Both the position numbers and the translations under genes were made by a program. The notes beneath the pieces are model-generated. The model worked only from the letters and a program-made list of their open reading frames with translations. It had not been told where the DNA came from and made no database searches. From the NCBI RefSeq assembly GCF_037975245.1, contig NC_092576.1, positions 27,727,611-27,791,610 of the forward strand: a stretch of 64,000 nt of DNA, read 5' to 3'. Shown in pieces: positions 44,901 to 56,919 of the stretch. Origin of the DNA: Apostichopus japonicus (Eukaryota; Echinodermata; Holothuroidea; Aspidochirotida; Stichopodidae). Position 1 is the first letter of the stretch, and every line of letters begins with the position of its first letter.

Positions 44901-45469
44901 TTGTAACTTTGCTACTCTTTTTTTTCGGACTGCCAAAGATTGTTGCTTCCACAACCAAAAATTAAGAATAAGAATTGGTTGTCCCATTGGTTGACAACAT
45001 GTATAAAGAATCATAACAAATGAGCCATTTTGCCCAGTGCCAGACATAGTATTGTATATTACAAGATGAAACTCATGGATAAGAAAAAATTCCTTTCACC
45101 GATAAAACGTAAATATGCGTATTTATTACATGGGTGGAAAAAACAGGGGGGGGGGTAATGAGGTAGATTGCAATAGGGCTGCATAATTTACAAAGAGATA
45201 CACACCCCTCCCCCCCCCCTTCCGTCCCCAACAGCTTTAAATCACCTATATTCACCTATAACCTGTGCCTTCTCCATCAGAATGAATCGAAGCAGGAGTT
45301 CCATCAGGTGTGGTACGACAATCCCGTCAGTCTGACCTACCGTTACAAGTACGCCAAAGACAAGGGATTCCTGGGTGTCGGGATGTGGGAGGCCGACTGC
45401 TTGGACTACAGTCCCGCGGGTGCGGCGGCCAGCCAGGCCATGTGGAATGCCTTCAACAGTTTTCTTTGA
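32794..45469 (+). CDS. CTBS: Di-N-acetylchitobiase (GH18), seven coding exons
   Basis: A lysosomal family 18 glycosidase that removes reducing-end GlcNAc from the chitobiose core of N-glycans. Coding exons: 32794-32940, 35201-35339, 38364-38566, 39386-39560, 41719-41816, 43202-43363, 45281-45469. All introns are GT-AG and phases match, giving 1113 nt and 370 residues; the human enzyme has about 385. Order: signal peptide (about 1-22), DCPC...C motif, YDWS and TVAMFG strand, GARVVLKG, the GH18 signature DGINIDTE with its catalytic Glu, FDVAWSP, FVMSYDEQ, VLGVPWYGYDYPC, CSDAAG, FHQVWYDNP, and the GVGMWEADCLDYS end. No key residue is missing. Introns total about 11.6 kb and are full of repeats. 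An upstream duplicate of exon 1 lies at 20525. Confidence 0.95.
32951..33967. other. CTBS intron 1, left part
   Basis: Contains several AGGCCTAGGC phrases. A roughly 100-bp near-repeat is seen at about 33540-33680 and 33770-33900 ('ggataacaaaa(g/t)tgtca', 'atgtccctc(a/g)caaaactaca'). No other feature. Confidence 0.5.
33968..34361 (+). mobile_element. TTAA MITE, complete, in CTBS intron 1
   Basis: 394 bp between TTAA (33968-33971) and TTAA (34358-34361). Ends are 'aggggaagactcgcc' and, inverted, 'gggagtgaagacccgcgc'. Same orientation as 13969-14336. This is the best-bounded member of the family. Confidence 0.85.
34913..34934. repeat. (CA)n microsatellite
   Basis: About 11 CA units in CTBS intron 1. 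Confidence 0.9.
35201..35339 (+). CDS. CTBS: CTBS exon 2
   Basis: Preceded by a long T tract and GCAG and followed by GTGATT. Encodes IFVFSVGG, YDWSLITTVAMFGDYD and GARVVLK, the first strands of the TIM barrel. Ends in phase 1. Confidence 0.93.
35717..36545. mobile_element. hAT-like element rich in GGGTACCCGG
   Basis: Left end TACTGTTTACACGGG and right end, inverted, TAGTGTTTGCACGGG. Both are followed inward by CGGGTACCCG palindromes. Flanks are ATATATAT on each side, an 8-bp duplication that cannot be told from the local TA repeat. A second CAGGGTTCGCATTAGCC-type terminus at 36140 suggests a nested element. Lies in CTBS intron 2; no transposase. Confidence 0.7.
36546..37669. other. CTBS intron 2, unassigned
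   Basis: AT-rich. Two diverged repeats share 'cagccaaaatatgct' and 'atcaaataatggtcac' (about 36890-36930 and 37008-37040), and two share 'cattctatttcatgacctca' (37349 and 37525). No coding sequence. Confidence 0.45.
37670..38170 (+). repeat. Dispersed repeat carrying nuclear-receptor DR1 half-sites
   Basis: Begins 'ggttacttgctgtaggcagg'. It contains two copies of AGGTCAAAGGTCA (37852-37864 and 38108-38120), each followed four bases later by GGGTCA, in a repeated context 'tttggggtca(g/a)caaa'. Lies in CTBS intron 2, just upstream of exon 3. Confidence 0.6.
38364..38566 (+). CDS. CTBS: CTBS exon 3: catalytic motif
   Basis: Acceptor TTTCAG; donor CAG then GTAACA. Encodes the GH18 active-site motif DGINIDTE; its Glu is the predicted acid/base catalyst. 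Ends in phase 0. Confidence 0.95.
38663..39380. other. CTBS intron 3
   Basis: AT-rich, with a small tandem 'cttgtgtggtcagtaa' (about 39040-39085, three units). No gene. Confidence 0.5.
39386..39560 (+). CDS. CTBS: CTBS exon 4
   Basis: Encodes VSFDVAWSPDCIDGRCYDY and LFVMSYDEQ, barrel strands typical of chitobiase. The donor (CACAG then GTAAGA) and its flank are tandemly duplicated just downstream (39547-39745). Confidence 0.95.
39547..39745 (+). repeat. 93-bp tandem duplication over the CTBS exon 4 donor
   Basis: The end of exon 4 plus intron start ('gaagacagccacaggtaaga') recurs 93 bp later as 'gaagacagtgacagttaaga', followed by the same 'cacactgagtcgca(t/g)tacgg' sequence. In the second unit the donor GGTAAG has become GTTAAG, so only the first donor is usable. 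Confidence 0.85.
40060..41000. other. CTBS intron 4, left part
   Basis: Poly-G tract at 40080-40092, a (TTG)n stretch near 40650 and a short tandem 'ccaaggtcataggggac' at 40764-40800. No coding sequence recognised. Confidence 0.5.
41257..41515. repeat. 21-bp minisatellite in CTBS intron 4
   Basis: About 12 units of 'gccaatgtgcaatcaaatc' plus AG, with point changes. Because 21 is a multiple of three, several frames on both strands stay open (for example a repeating Ala-His-Trp-Pro-Asp-Leu frame on minus). I read these as by-products of the repeat, not genes. Confidence 0.95.
41719..41816 (+). CDS. CTBS: CTBS exon 5
   Basis: 98 nt; encodes KLVLGVPWYGYDYPC, the strand carrying a conserved Trp-Tyr near the substrate site. 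Donor GAG then GTATGT. Confidence 0.95.
42005..42235 (+). mobile_element. CR1/L2-like LINE RT fragment
   Basis: Broken frames on plus give MLGLIKRNF, VLKFYKTVSK, then after a frameshift KPHLQYAIQGFESF, then DKFELEQIQRRATRII. This is the C-terminal RT region typical of CR1/L2-type LINEs (the YKxLVRPHLEYA and LExIQRRATR motifs). It is 5'-truncated and carries stops. It lies in CTBS intron 5 beside a SINE in opposite orientation. Confidence 0.8.
42246..42476 (-). mobile_element. tRNA-derived SINE, copy 1
   Basis: On minus the first about 66 nt form a tRNA-like unit. Ends GGAGTG and CACTCC can pair as an acceptor stem. 'tagctcagtggttaacaccg' fits an A box and 'ccccagttcgagtcactcc' a B box. A tail of about 160 bp ends at 'cctgcaggaggatctaaaa'-type sequence. 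Same family as 56676-56896 and 62846-63075. Confidence 0.8.
42783..43165 (+). mobile_element. tRNA-derived SINE of a second family
   Basis: Starts with a tRNA-like head: 'gtggtcaagtggttaaggca' (A box) and 'acaggttcaagccctggcc' (B box). The body has 'tgtccttggggcaaggta', 'ttcaccaaggtgtataaatg' and 'gtcccccagggga', shared in part with 24459-24735. Ends in an (ATA/ATAAT)n tail to about 43183, 18 bp before CTBS exon 6. Confidence 0.8.
43202..43363 (+). CDS. CTBS: CTBS exon 6
   Basis: 54 codons from DGVCTIPFHPYRG through CSDAAG to APYFTYF, in phase 0 at both ends, followed by GTGAGT. Confidence 0.93.
43575..43740. repeat. Degenerate tandem repeat rich in ATGCAAAT octamers
   Basis: Units of about 18-20 bp ('aatgagatgcaaat') carry exact ATGCAAAT at 43583, 43602, 43714 and 43732. 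A fifth lies at 44287. ATGCAAAT is the POU/Oct factor consensus. Located in CTBS intron 6. Confidence 0.65.
43741..45270. other. CTBS intron 6, remainder
   Basis: Contains more diverged 'aatgagatgca' units to 44300, poly-G/C tracts at 44557 and 45146-45220, and no recognised exon. The short minus frames here lack motifs. Confidence 0.5.
45281..45469 (+). CDS. CTBS: CTBS exon 7 and stop
   Basis: Encodes FHQVWYDNP and GVGMWEADCLDY, the last barrel strand, ending in TGA at 45467-45469. The 3' UTR follows, with AATAAA at 45850. Confidence 0.95.
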   Translation, partial: NESKQEFHQVWYDNPVSLTYRYKYAKDKGFLGVGMWEADCLDYSPAGAAASQAMWNAFNSFL

Positions 45470-45849
45470 AACGAAGCCGTGTGACGATCTCGAAAGAGTA
45501 TAAACCAAGGTTGCTCGTTTCTCCTACTTTTGGTGAGAGGGGTTTTTGGATTTCTTTAAATATTTTTCTTCAAGTGTAATAGTAGATCAAAGAGAAGCTA
45601 TTTGACTATAGGCTTGGTGAGAAAATCTTTTGGAAGAAATGTTTTACACTTTGAAAAAGGGTTTGTTTTCATCAGCTATGCAACTGATTTCACTATATAA
45701 GTCAACAGAAGAAAATTTACTCAGAGGACTTGCCAAGACCAGAACGATGTTGGTTATATTCGATGAGGGTTACCCCTATGTATTAGTACAGCCTTTATGC
45801 TACATGGTTAGCTTTTGATCGAAACTATTTGAATGGCAGTTATTAGTTA

Positions 45850-45855
45850 AATAAA
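45850..45855 (+). terminator. CTBS: Candidate CTBS polyadenylation signal
   Basis: The first AATAAA after the CTBS stop, 381 bp downstream. Consistent with the 3' end of the gene; cleavage site unknown. Confidence 0.5.
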
Positions 45856-45899
45856 TTAAATAATTCAAGAAGAAAAAGTTTTTTGGACTTTGTTGATGC

Positions 45900-48430
45900 T
45901 TGCATTTTACTAGCTTTAGTAGCATAGTAAACATCGCCTAGTGGCAGATTGTGCTAACAGCTCACTGTAATCGGTGGGTGATTGTGGTGGGTGATGGCCC
46001 TGCTCAGCGGGGCAAGTACCACCACCAAAAGGCATGTTTAGATTGAGATGCTATTTGCAAAATGGGGCTTAGTGTCGTACCAGAAGCAAAATGCACCACT
46101 TGTTTCAAGGACACCCCCCCCCCTCCAGCCCATGTGATTGTTTTATAACGGTTAGCAAAATTCAGCTACAAAATCCATATGAAAATGAATACAGTGTTTT
46201 ATCACATCAAATAGAATTACAACTAGTAAGGGACCTCAAAGGTTACATTTCTTACAAATATTTCAATCTTTTTTTGAACAAGAGGCTTTATTGTATTACT
46301 TCTCAAAAGTCATATTTTTTTTAGTAAAGTTCATTTTTGTTTTGTTTTTTGGATCACCATCAATACAGCTACGTGCGTCGTAAGTGTTATACTGCATACA
46401 TTAACAAAATATTAAGGCATCTAGGACAGAAATTAATGCAATACAGCAGAACTGAAAAGTTGTTCAGTTCTGTTTATTATATTTTAGTATCAATATGTTT
46501 CAAACAATTGATAAAATATGAATCTTTGGATTAAACATTAAACAGTAGGAACAAGATTAGCGGGATTAGCCGAGATCAAGTGTGGAGGAGAGCATTGATA
46601 CTGAAGTAACAATTTGGCCAGCAGATGAAACGAGACGTGCGGCGCAAACGTGCGAATATTTTTTTAATAATTTCAATTCCTAGATTTAGTAATTGCACTG
46701 TGTTGTCAGTGCATTGTATGTTTGTTTGTTTCATTCGCATTCAGATTGTTCAAAATACAAAAAAATAACAGTGATGACATCATAGAACGGAACAGAATGT
46801 AAAGAACAAAAAGAGCGACAGGAGCTAAAACCCATTGGGCCGACAGAACGGTGGCCCATTTCCAATGGGGACCTATAGACAAAAAATTGCATTTTCAACA
46901 ATGGTAAATTCCAATAAAATCGATTAATAAAACTCTTAAATCGCACATAACACTGAAAAGTGCCTCCCCCTCCCCCCACACCCCATATAAGATAAGATGC
47001 TTGCTTAACTCAGGTTTAAAAAGGGATTGTGTGGGATTGTGTCAGTAAAGAGGGGTAATTGTTTTTAACGTAAATGATAGGTTAAGTTTATTAACAGTGA
47101 CAAGAAAAATTAATCAGAGAAACTCTAGCAGTACCTGTATACAAAAATTGTAAAATTCTGATATGAAATATTAATATGCAATAATATTATGTCTTGATCA
47201 GTTTGTGAAATGATATTTTTGTTATTAGATTAAGGTATTTAGATGTATAAAAATCACCATCTAGGATTCCGAAAATTATTTTTATTATAGGTACTCCTGG
47301 GAGGTTGTTTTTTTCAGGGCTGGGCTCCCAACACAGTTGTACTTGGGGCCAACCAGTCTTATGTATAATCTGTTTCGTTGGATGGTTTCAAAAGGGACCC
47401 ATCCCCCTCCCTCCCCCCCACCCTTTGCGTGAAAATGGGGCATCCTGAATCCACGCAAGCACAAATCCATGTTACTTTTGGTTAAAACTTGAGCTCATTT
47501 TTGGAAAATATCCAAAGCTGAAGGTAAAGAAATATTGCAGATCAGCAATATCTTTTTTCCCTTTTTGACTTTAGATTGTTTTAACATTGTTTTTGGCTAC
47601 ACAGAGTTATTATATGAAATAAAATGAAATATGCAGCAATAATTAGCCAAGTGTGTCTGAATTATTCCATTAAGTCATACATGTTTGGTGTTCTTTTCAA
47701 CAACAAAAATGTATATATATCTGTAATTGACATTTTTCATGCAAGAGAAAATAAAATTTTCTTTTGCAAATTTTTTGGGTTTTTGTCATTGCTTATTAAA
47801 TTTTTTATCATGTATGATCAACTTGGACATTCAGAAAAGGTGTTGAAACAATTTCATACTAACGAGAAGATTCACCCACTAACATACACCGTTCATTATC
47901 TCTTTAAATTTTGATCAAAACAGATATATATATGACTAATTAGAATTGATTAGGAGTTTTTACATGTGTTTGTGTTTACTGAAAACCTTAAATTACCAAA
48001 CATTTCACAGAAGTGAATGGGTAGGTTGAATTTGTAAACGGCCAAACTTCACCGTTATCAGAATAATGTCTGTAAACTTGCTTTCAATATGCATATGTAT
48101 TCTGTTTACATTTTGTTTGTATTTTGTTTTTATTTTGCATTGTGTTTGTATTTTGTTTACATGTTCTTGTTGTCAATATATGCGGCTTTTCTGTAGATAT
48201 CTCATTTTCTGCGAAACTTGACCTCTGTCCTTCAGTGCGCGCCAATACTGACAATTCTAACCGACTTCTTCACAACATTGACTGGGTATGGATGGGTGTG
48301 TGTATTCCACATATTGTGAACACAAGACACGACCCACAATAACCCACTACCAGACGCTATCCCTGACATGTCGTATAACCTGGCTCTGTGAAATATTACA
48401 TAACTTCCAAGTGAAGGGTTTGAGTAGAAA
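45900..48430. other. Intergenic, no gene recognised
   Basis: AT-rich DNA with C-rich spots (46116, 46966, 47400) and short open frames only. No exon with family similarity, RNA gene or complete transposon is visible. Confidence 0.45.
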
Positions 48431-48434
48431 TATG

Positions 48435-48710
48435 CAGGGATGGATTTCCCTATTGGGGGGTGGGCCCTGGGCCAGACATTTCCCACTCCCCCACACCCAC
48501 CCACTCACTTCCCCCACTGACTATGAGGCAACCAATCATAACTTCCAGTTGATGTATAAATTGATATATACTATAATAACTGTACCAAGGAGAGTCATAA
48601 GAAGCAGTGACCAAAACAAATCAAATTAAATAGATCATTCAAAATGATCAGTTTTGTTTTTGGCTTCTCTCGACCCAAGCCTATTTCAGCCAATGGGAAA
48701 TCCGGCCCTG
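48435..48710. mobile_element. Short MITE with CAGGG ends
   Basis: 276 bp. Left end CAGGGATGGATTTCCC and right end, inverted, CAGGGCCGGATTTCCC, each followed inward by (C/T)ATTGG. The right flank does not clearly repeat the left, so the target duplication is unproven. The ends look hAT-like. Confidence 0.7.
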
Positions 48711-48999
48711 CAAACATACACAAATCCTAGATTAAGCACAAAAAGTCATAGATTTTCAAACCTGCTCAAATTCCTTCCATATAGCTTGACTTCAGCTTTG
48801 AGTTGTCAACAGAGAGGATGGTGTTAGCATAGATGTCCTTCCTCTCCTCCCACTAACCATTCCGCAAAATTGGCCATTCGCTATTGGATGCTTTCCTAAA
48901 CCCGCCGGTTTCCGTCAAAGGACGGGTATTTTTCCCACTTGGTTAACTGAGTGATGATTCATCTCCCATAGTATTCCAGTTGAGCTGCATGTCCGTCTA

Positions 49000-49643
49000 C
49001 AGGGTTCTGCCGCTGCCGGTCGGCGCCGGTCGGGCCCGACCAGCACGCTGAATTACCGACCGCCACAATCTACCTGAGTGACTTTTCCGACCGGCACTTA
49101 TTTTCGATATGAACTCCAAAAAACAGCTCCATAGCCGGAGGGTCGAACGTACAGTAACACTGCAGTAATAAACGCTGTTCAAAGGTTCACTGCATGATAT
49201 CGCGCAGTTGATCGGAGTTATTCACTAGTTTACTGTTTATTTGTACATGAAATTACACTCAGATTTTGTATTCACTATTCGATACATGAGAAGCAGCGTT
49301 AGTCGCTCAGTGTGTATATCATAACTGTCGTAAGTAACTGTCCCATCTAAAATTATCATCTCAGCCTGAATGATTTATTTAATAGGCACCACCGGCTGGT
49401 CTGTACTCTCTCTGGTGCTCCAGATATGTGTCCTAACTTTTTTCATTAATTATGAAAAATTCCAGACATAAGATCTCATTTCAAAGCTGTCTACATGTGG
49501 CTCAGAATACTCGGGAAGGGCCGTTTCCGGCCATTTGGGGGTTTCCAAAACCCACAATTTTCTTGTACGCTCCGCGCCAACCGATGGTGGCGCTCCGCTT
49601 AGATAGTCCTGCCGGCACTCAATCCACCCTGGGCAGAACCCTG
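49000..49643. mobile_element. hAT-like MITE with CAGGGTTCTGCC ends
   Basis: 644 bp. Left end CAGGGTTCTGCC and right end GGCAGAACCCTG are exact inverted repeats of 12 bp. CGTCTA lies directly outside both ends, at least 6 bp of a target duplication. Its right part ('ttttcttgtacgc(t/c)(c/t)cgcg', 'atggtggcgct') is shared with the element at 61835-62102. Confidence 0.8.
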
Positions 49644-49661
49644 CGTCTATTACATAACTAT

Positions 49662-49895
49662 GTGTAACAGTAAGTTGGCCTGACGTTTCGATCCATACAG
49701 TGTTCACCGTGTTCATTAACCTGTCTGTGTTCTGTGCATGTTTTTGTCCCTTCTGTTACTGTATCTTGTCATTTAGCCTTTGATCAAGATCCTGCTAGAA
49801 TGGAAACATCAGGCCAACTTACTTTTACACATTCTCTTACACAGGCTCTCTAGTGGATGAGCCGTTTGCTAACAGTTTTATTTTATTTTTATTAC
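49662..49895. mobile_element. Repeat with 'AAGTTGGCCTGA' inverted ends
   Basis: 49662-49830 is bounded by inverted copies of 'gtgtaa(c/a)agtaagttggcc'. It is followed by 'ctctctagtggat(g/a)agc' and 'gtttgctaacagttttattt'. The same pieces occur at 54056-54360, there spread over about 300 bp around a purine-rich middle. One dispersed family; class unknown. Confidence 0.75.
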
Positions 49896-52280
49896 ATAAC
49901 TAATCACACAGTTCACACATTATTTTCAGTGTTCAGCTAGCTTGCAATGTAAGTATTCTTCCACATGCGATAGGTTATAATAATAAAGAGTAATAATAAA
50001 TAATAATAATAATTTGCAACTCGTGGCTATTTGGACAAATACCTGTCATGCCGACCTCCCCCTCCCATCCGACAAATACCTGTCATGCCACCACCCCACC
50101 TCCCCTCCCATCGCTGTTTGTTCTTATCCCCCGTGGCACCGCCTCCAGGTTTCATGTTGATGTCTGCAAAGTACTGTGGCTTCTGACTGGAGTGTGACAT
50201 ACATGTTTTGAGTAGCACCCATTGGGTTCCATCTAGTACTCCCCGAGCTTCTCTCAAGTACTCTGTGAATTGACCACCGGAGATCTGACCAGCCCTCCCC
50301 CCCCCCCCTCCATACCCCACTCGCGTCTGATCTGACTTGCACCTGTTGACCTATAATAATATCTACAGCAAGGACATAAAAAGAAATGACAAACAATTAT
50401 AAATCGAGGAAAATCGATTTGAGTTTTATTTATTAACCATCATATCCCTTACGTTTCCCCTTCCTTTATCTCAACCAGTCTTTCTATATTTTTTTATACG
50501 AGAGAAGAATGTATTCACTTTCAATAAGCTTTTCAGCTCTTCTTATAAATCCTTTTAATATTTAAAATAGATAATCCTTTTAATTCTTAAACAGATAATC
50601 CTCTATCCCACTCCCCATGAAAAGAAAAAACGATTTATTTATATTTACAGTATCAAAGAATTCAATGTACATGAGAAGTAAACAATTTAGATTACCTTTT
50701 TTTTTTTTTTTTACTTCCAGTTGAAAAAAATTAGACCGATAACTATGTACACCTTTGAAAGAGGAACAGGATGGCAGCTTAAAGAGAACCTCAAACCAAC
50801 TCATCATGAAAAATATTAAAATGACCACACAAAAAAAACCCGTTCATTTGAAGAAAAAAATTACTTTATATCTGGCCTTACAACTCAGACAAGTGAGGTG
50901 TATAGAGATACAGAACAATTATGGAACATTATTTTCATATCTGCAGTGGTCGTCGAGGGCCGTTCCTGGGCCATGTGGCGATTAATGTTAACCAGTCCAT
51001 TTTTTGAAGTCTTCAATTTTGCATCATTTCGTATTACTGGGGATACTTTATCCCCTATTTCTCAGATTACCCCTCCTTGACCATCCTAGCATGGACAAAA
51101 CATGGCTACTTGCCTAGCGTGCAAGTGCTTTGGACGGCCAAACAGTACAGTACATCACAATGTCCATTTGCTCCAACAAATGTTTCGCACGACCCTTGAA
51201 GCATATTAATCGATAAACCTCTGACACTATAAAGTATTAGTTCCAGAGGATTTTGGACCACTCCAGACTTTAACTTCAAACTGGGCCTACTTAGAATTTC
51301 TAGTGACTTTGCAAAAGTAATTTCCTGGAAAAAGTAACCTTTTCAAATTAGTCCCAGACAATGATAACGTGATAAAAAATAAATAAAAAAAACATCTAAA
51401 TGCTTTTGCTAAAGGCAATACATTACAGGTAGCAGTTGGATCTTTACTGTCTGTTTGGATATGAGTGACCAGTACTCAACATTTCTAGCATATTTGTGGG
51501 CAAATAAAATGGCCTTTAAGTTAGCTGGTTGTCTGTCATGTACACACGAAAACCCATATTTTGAAATTGATTTCTGTCTTGATTCACTGATTTTTAATCC
51601 TCTCCTGGCCAATAATTTCCTCTGATTCTTTTGCAAAATCAGTTTATAGTGCCCACTTCTCAGTTTTAAGTTCATGATTTGCAGAATTCATGCCCAGCTA
51701 TTTAACAGTGGCTAACAGTCAATTCAAATTCTCAAACCACCCCACCCCCTCATCACAACCCCCCATTGTACTCCTCTTTCATCTTCTCTGTTCATTAATG
51801 CATTCATCATTTCCACCACACCTTGAGGCACAATGTTTTTTTTTTCACCACTGGCAAAAAAATGTTCAACTTTGGTCAAAACATTTGTTCACATAATTAG
51901 AGAAAAATATGGGAAACATAATTTAAATAGCAATGATTATATAATAGGTTGGAAGTAAATAGTATTGGCAGATTAAAGCATGGCTAAAAGCACCAGCTCA
52001 AAACAGAAAAAGTCATCTTCAAATAAATCAAGGAAAATAGAAATGGAATTTTAAAAGATTACAAACGTGAACACACAAGGTTCTTTCAATACTAACCCTG
52101 TGACAATTTTTGAAGAATATTTTTTACTTATTGATACCTAGGTCATATTTTCTTTCAATTTTCCTTCTCTCTCTCTCTCTTCATCTAGTAGCTCAGTGAA
52201 ACTGATTAAAGATTCTTTTTTGAAATCACGACATTTGGTTGCGTAGCCTAGATCCAAAAACTGTGATTTGTAACCGACAC
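49896..52280. other. Intergenic, no gene recognised
   Basis: Contains a (TAA)n run near 49980, a G/C-rich repeat of 'cgacaaatacctgtcatgcc' (two units near 50030-50095), T tracts and short open frames. No recognised exon or RNA gene. Confidence 0.45.
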
Positions 52281-52289
52281 ATTGATCAT

Positions 52290-53300
52290 TTAATAATAGC
52301 TTTGAACCATGGTTTGGCTTTTTGACAAAGACATTTTGGTTACTTGGCCTTTATCATAGGCTTGTAACCAACAGATTGATTGCTAGATAGGCGTCGAATC
52401 GTGGTATGGCTCTTTGACGAAGACATTTTGGTTACTTGGCCGTTAACATAGATTAGTAACCAACAGATTGATCGCTTAATAGCTTCGAACAGTGGTTTGG
52501 CTTTTTGACAAAGACATACTGGTTAATTGGTCTTTAACATAGGCTTGTAACCAACAGATTGATCGCTTAATAGCTTTGAATCATGGTTTGACTTTTTGAC
52601 AGAGACATTTTGGTTACTTGGTCTTTAACAAAGGTTTTTAATCAACAGGTTGATCGTTTAATAGCTTGGAACTGTGGGTCGTTTTTTTTTGACAAAGACA
52701 TTTTGGTTACTTGGTCTTTAACATAGGCTTGTAACCAACAGATTGATCGCTTAATAGCATCGAACAGTGGTTTGGCTTTTTGACAAAGACATACTGGTTA
52801 ATTGGTCTTTAACATAGGCTTGTAACCAACAGATTGATCGCTTAATAGCTTTGAATCATGGTTTGACTTTTTGACAGAGACATTTTGGTTACTTGGTCTT
52901 TAACAAAGGTTTTTAATCAACAGGTTGATCGTTTAATAGCTTGGAACCGTGGGTCATTTTTTTTTGACAAAGACATTTTGGTTACTTGGTCTTTAACATA
53001 GTCTTGTAACCAACAGATTGATCGCTTAATAGCATCGAACAGTGGTTTGGCTTTTTGACAAAGACATACTGGTTAATTGGTCTTTAACATAGGCTTGTAA
53101 CCAACAGATTGATCGCTTAATAGCTTTGAATCATGGTTTGACTTTTTGACAGAGACATTTTGGTTACTTGGTCTTTAACAAAGGTTTTTAATCAACAGGT
53201 TGATCGTTTAATAGCTTGGAACCGTGGGTCGTTTTTTTTTGACAAAGACATTTTGGTTACTTGGTCTTTAACAAAGGTTTGTAACCAACAAATCTGGCCG
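52290..53300. repeat. Satellite with 91-93-bp monomers in a 275-bp higher-order unit
   Basis: Monomers carry 'ttttggttacttggtcttta', 'gtaaccaacagattgatcgc' and 'ttaatagc'. Monomer landmarks fall at 52366, 52458, 52549, 52640 and 52733. A variant with 'atactggttaattgg' recurs at 52517, 52792 and 53067, exactly 275 bp apart. The array is therefore three distinct monomers repeated as a block, about three times, with more diverged single monomers at the left edge. Confidence 0.95.
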
Positions 53301-53861
53301 CTTGGCTTGTAACCACGGTTTGGTTGTTACCATGACATCTGATTGCTACACATTGACAAAAATTATGGTTCCTTAGTTTGGCACGGTTTTTGAAACCTAA
53401 TGACTTGGGTTAAATAGAAGACTCGATTTACGAAGACCTTAGTCTGAGGTTGCACTTTGTCTGCTTACCCCCCCCACCCCCATCCTGCAAGTTAAAGACC
53501 CCCCTTTCTCTTCCCTCCTCCTCCCCCAACCCAGCTGCACTACCATTGCCAATACCTGTATCCGTTGTTGTGTGTATAACAGTATCTAACTTTTTCATTT
53601 TCCATTCATTCCAAATGTTTAGCAGTTAATGTGTTAACTTCAGTCAATACTGCCGACCTTCGAGTCATTAAATGAAGATTTCAGGCTTCAAAAAAACAAG
53701 AAAGACCGACAAAAAGAAAGAAAAATAATGTTGCCGTTAATTTCCAGAAACGTTTTGTGGGTAAATCTTTTGAAGGAACAAATTAGAATGACCGTCAACA
53801 AAAACAAATGCAAAAGCCCCCCCCCCCCGAAAAGAAAGAAAGATAGGCAGAATTTTTTGGA
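53301..53861 (-). other. Presumed LC3 3' UTR and flank
   Basis: Lies 3' of the LC3 stop codon (on minus). Contains a C-rich tract near 53468-53530 and A-rich runs. I did not find a clear AATAAA on minus close to the stop. Confidence 0.35.
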
Positions 53862-55631
<1,770 letters not shown>

Positions 55632-55851
55632 CTGTAGAAAAAAAAACATGTATTTGTCACAGTCATAAACTTTAATAGATTTCAATTCAAGCCTCAGATG
55701 TAGTTGTGAAGATGTCAAGGCAACTTTTTTAGGGGGTGTGGGGTGGGTTGGGTGGTGGGTTTCAACCACCAAGTGGTATAGACACTGTAATCTATGTATT
55801 CTAATACACACCACATGATGTACTGTACAATATAGCTTCTTCTATTATTGC

Positions 55852-56564
55852 CAGGCTTGGGGCGATTACATCTGAATGTAATCGATTACGATTACGATTA
55901 CTTGAGAATGTATGATTACGATTACAGCCTAAAGTTGAAGTAATCGATTATGATTACATTGTAATGTAATCGTGATTACAATCACGATTACATTGTGGTT
56001 ACTTGCACAATCCTCTGCATATCTGTTTAATATAACTCTCTGCCGGGAAATAGGGCAATGAAATAGGGCAAAGGAAGGGCATTTACAGTATATACGGACA
56101 AAATTGTGGAAGTATATCTACAATTCCTAGGCATTACACATTTATGCCTTAACACGTTTAAGATGTGTAACCCATAAGTCCAGTAAAAAATACAATTTAA
56201 ACAGAAAATTAAACAGACAAACAGTTGTGTATGCAAAAGGATTGTGAGCGCTGAGAGGCAGCATTGAACAGAATAATTCAGGTGATAAAAAATCCTTGAA
56301 TATGGCGATCAAATCCCCAGTACTTCTTAGTATAAGTTTATTGTGCTAGAGAATTCTAGAAGCAGGAACACTTCTTTGGTCACACTAAAATCCAATAGTA
56401 AGAATTAGTTTTAATCATTTCTACTGATTTTGCCCTTCTCATTCAAATTTCACTGTAATCATAAATGTAATACGATTACGATTACTTTGCCCTTGTAATC
56501 GATTACGATTACGATTACTTTGTAATTTTCACAAAAATAATCGATTACGATTACCCCAAGCCTG
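55852..56564. mobile_element. hAT MITE with 8-bp target duplication and GATTAC repeats
   Basis: 713 bp. Starts CAGGCTTGGGG and ends CCCCAAGCCTG (exact 11-bp inverted repeats), flanked by ATTATTGC at 55844-55851 and 56565-56572. Both subterminal zones are packed with 'aatcgattacgattac'. No transposase. Lies in the presumed first intron of LC3. Confidence 0.93.
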
Positions 56565-56675
56565 ATTATTGCCACATCAGGAAATTAATAACAAACAATT
56601 AACAATGAGCTTAGGCCAATCGCAGGCATTCCAAACATTATACAATGTATAATTTACAAAGCAAGTGTATGTGTA

Positions 56676-56896
56676 TTTATTTTAGATCCTCCTGCAAGCA
56701 GGAACTTGCGAAGAAGCCATCATTGGCTTATCAAAGCCGCAAGCTGATCAAATTAGTTTCTAAGATTCATATTTAAGGTCCATGATTATGAATTAACAAC
56801 TCTGTAACATTTATGACATATATTAATGTTGGAGTGACTCAAACTGGGGATCTTATGATGGAAAGGCACCGGCGTTAACCGCTGAGCTGACACTCC
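56676..56896 (-). mobile_element. tRNA-derived SINE, copy 2
   Basis: Same family as 42246-42476 and in the same orientation. The tRNA-like head ends at 56896 and is followed by an extra partial copy of the 'gttagctcagtggttaa' A-box segment (to about 56915). Confidence 0.8.
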
Positions 56897-56919
56897 TTAA
56901 CCACTGAGCTAACACAAGT

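Noticed and set aside
55852-56564. CRISPR-like array because of regularly repeated GATTACG
   Set aside because: Repeats are short and contiguous, without unique spacers, and they belong to a hAT MITE in animal DNA.
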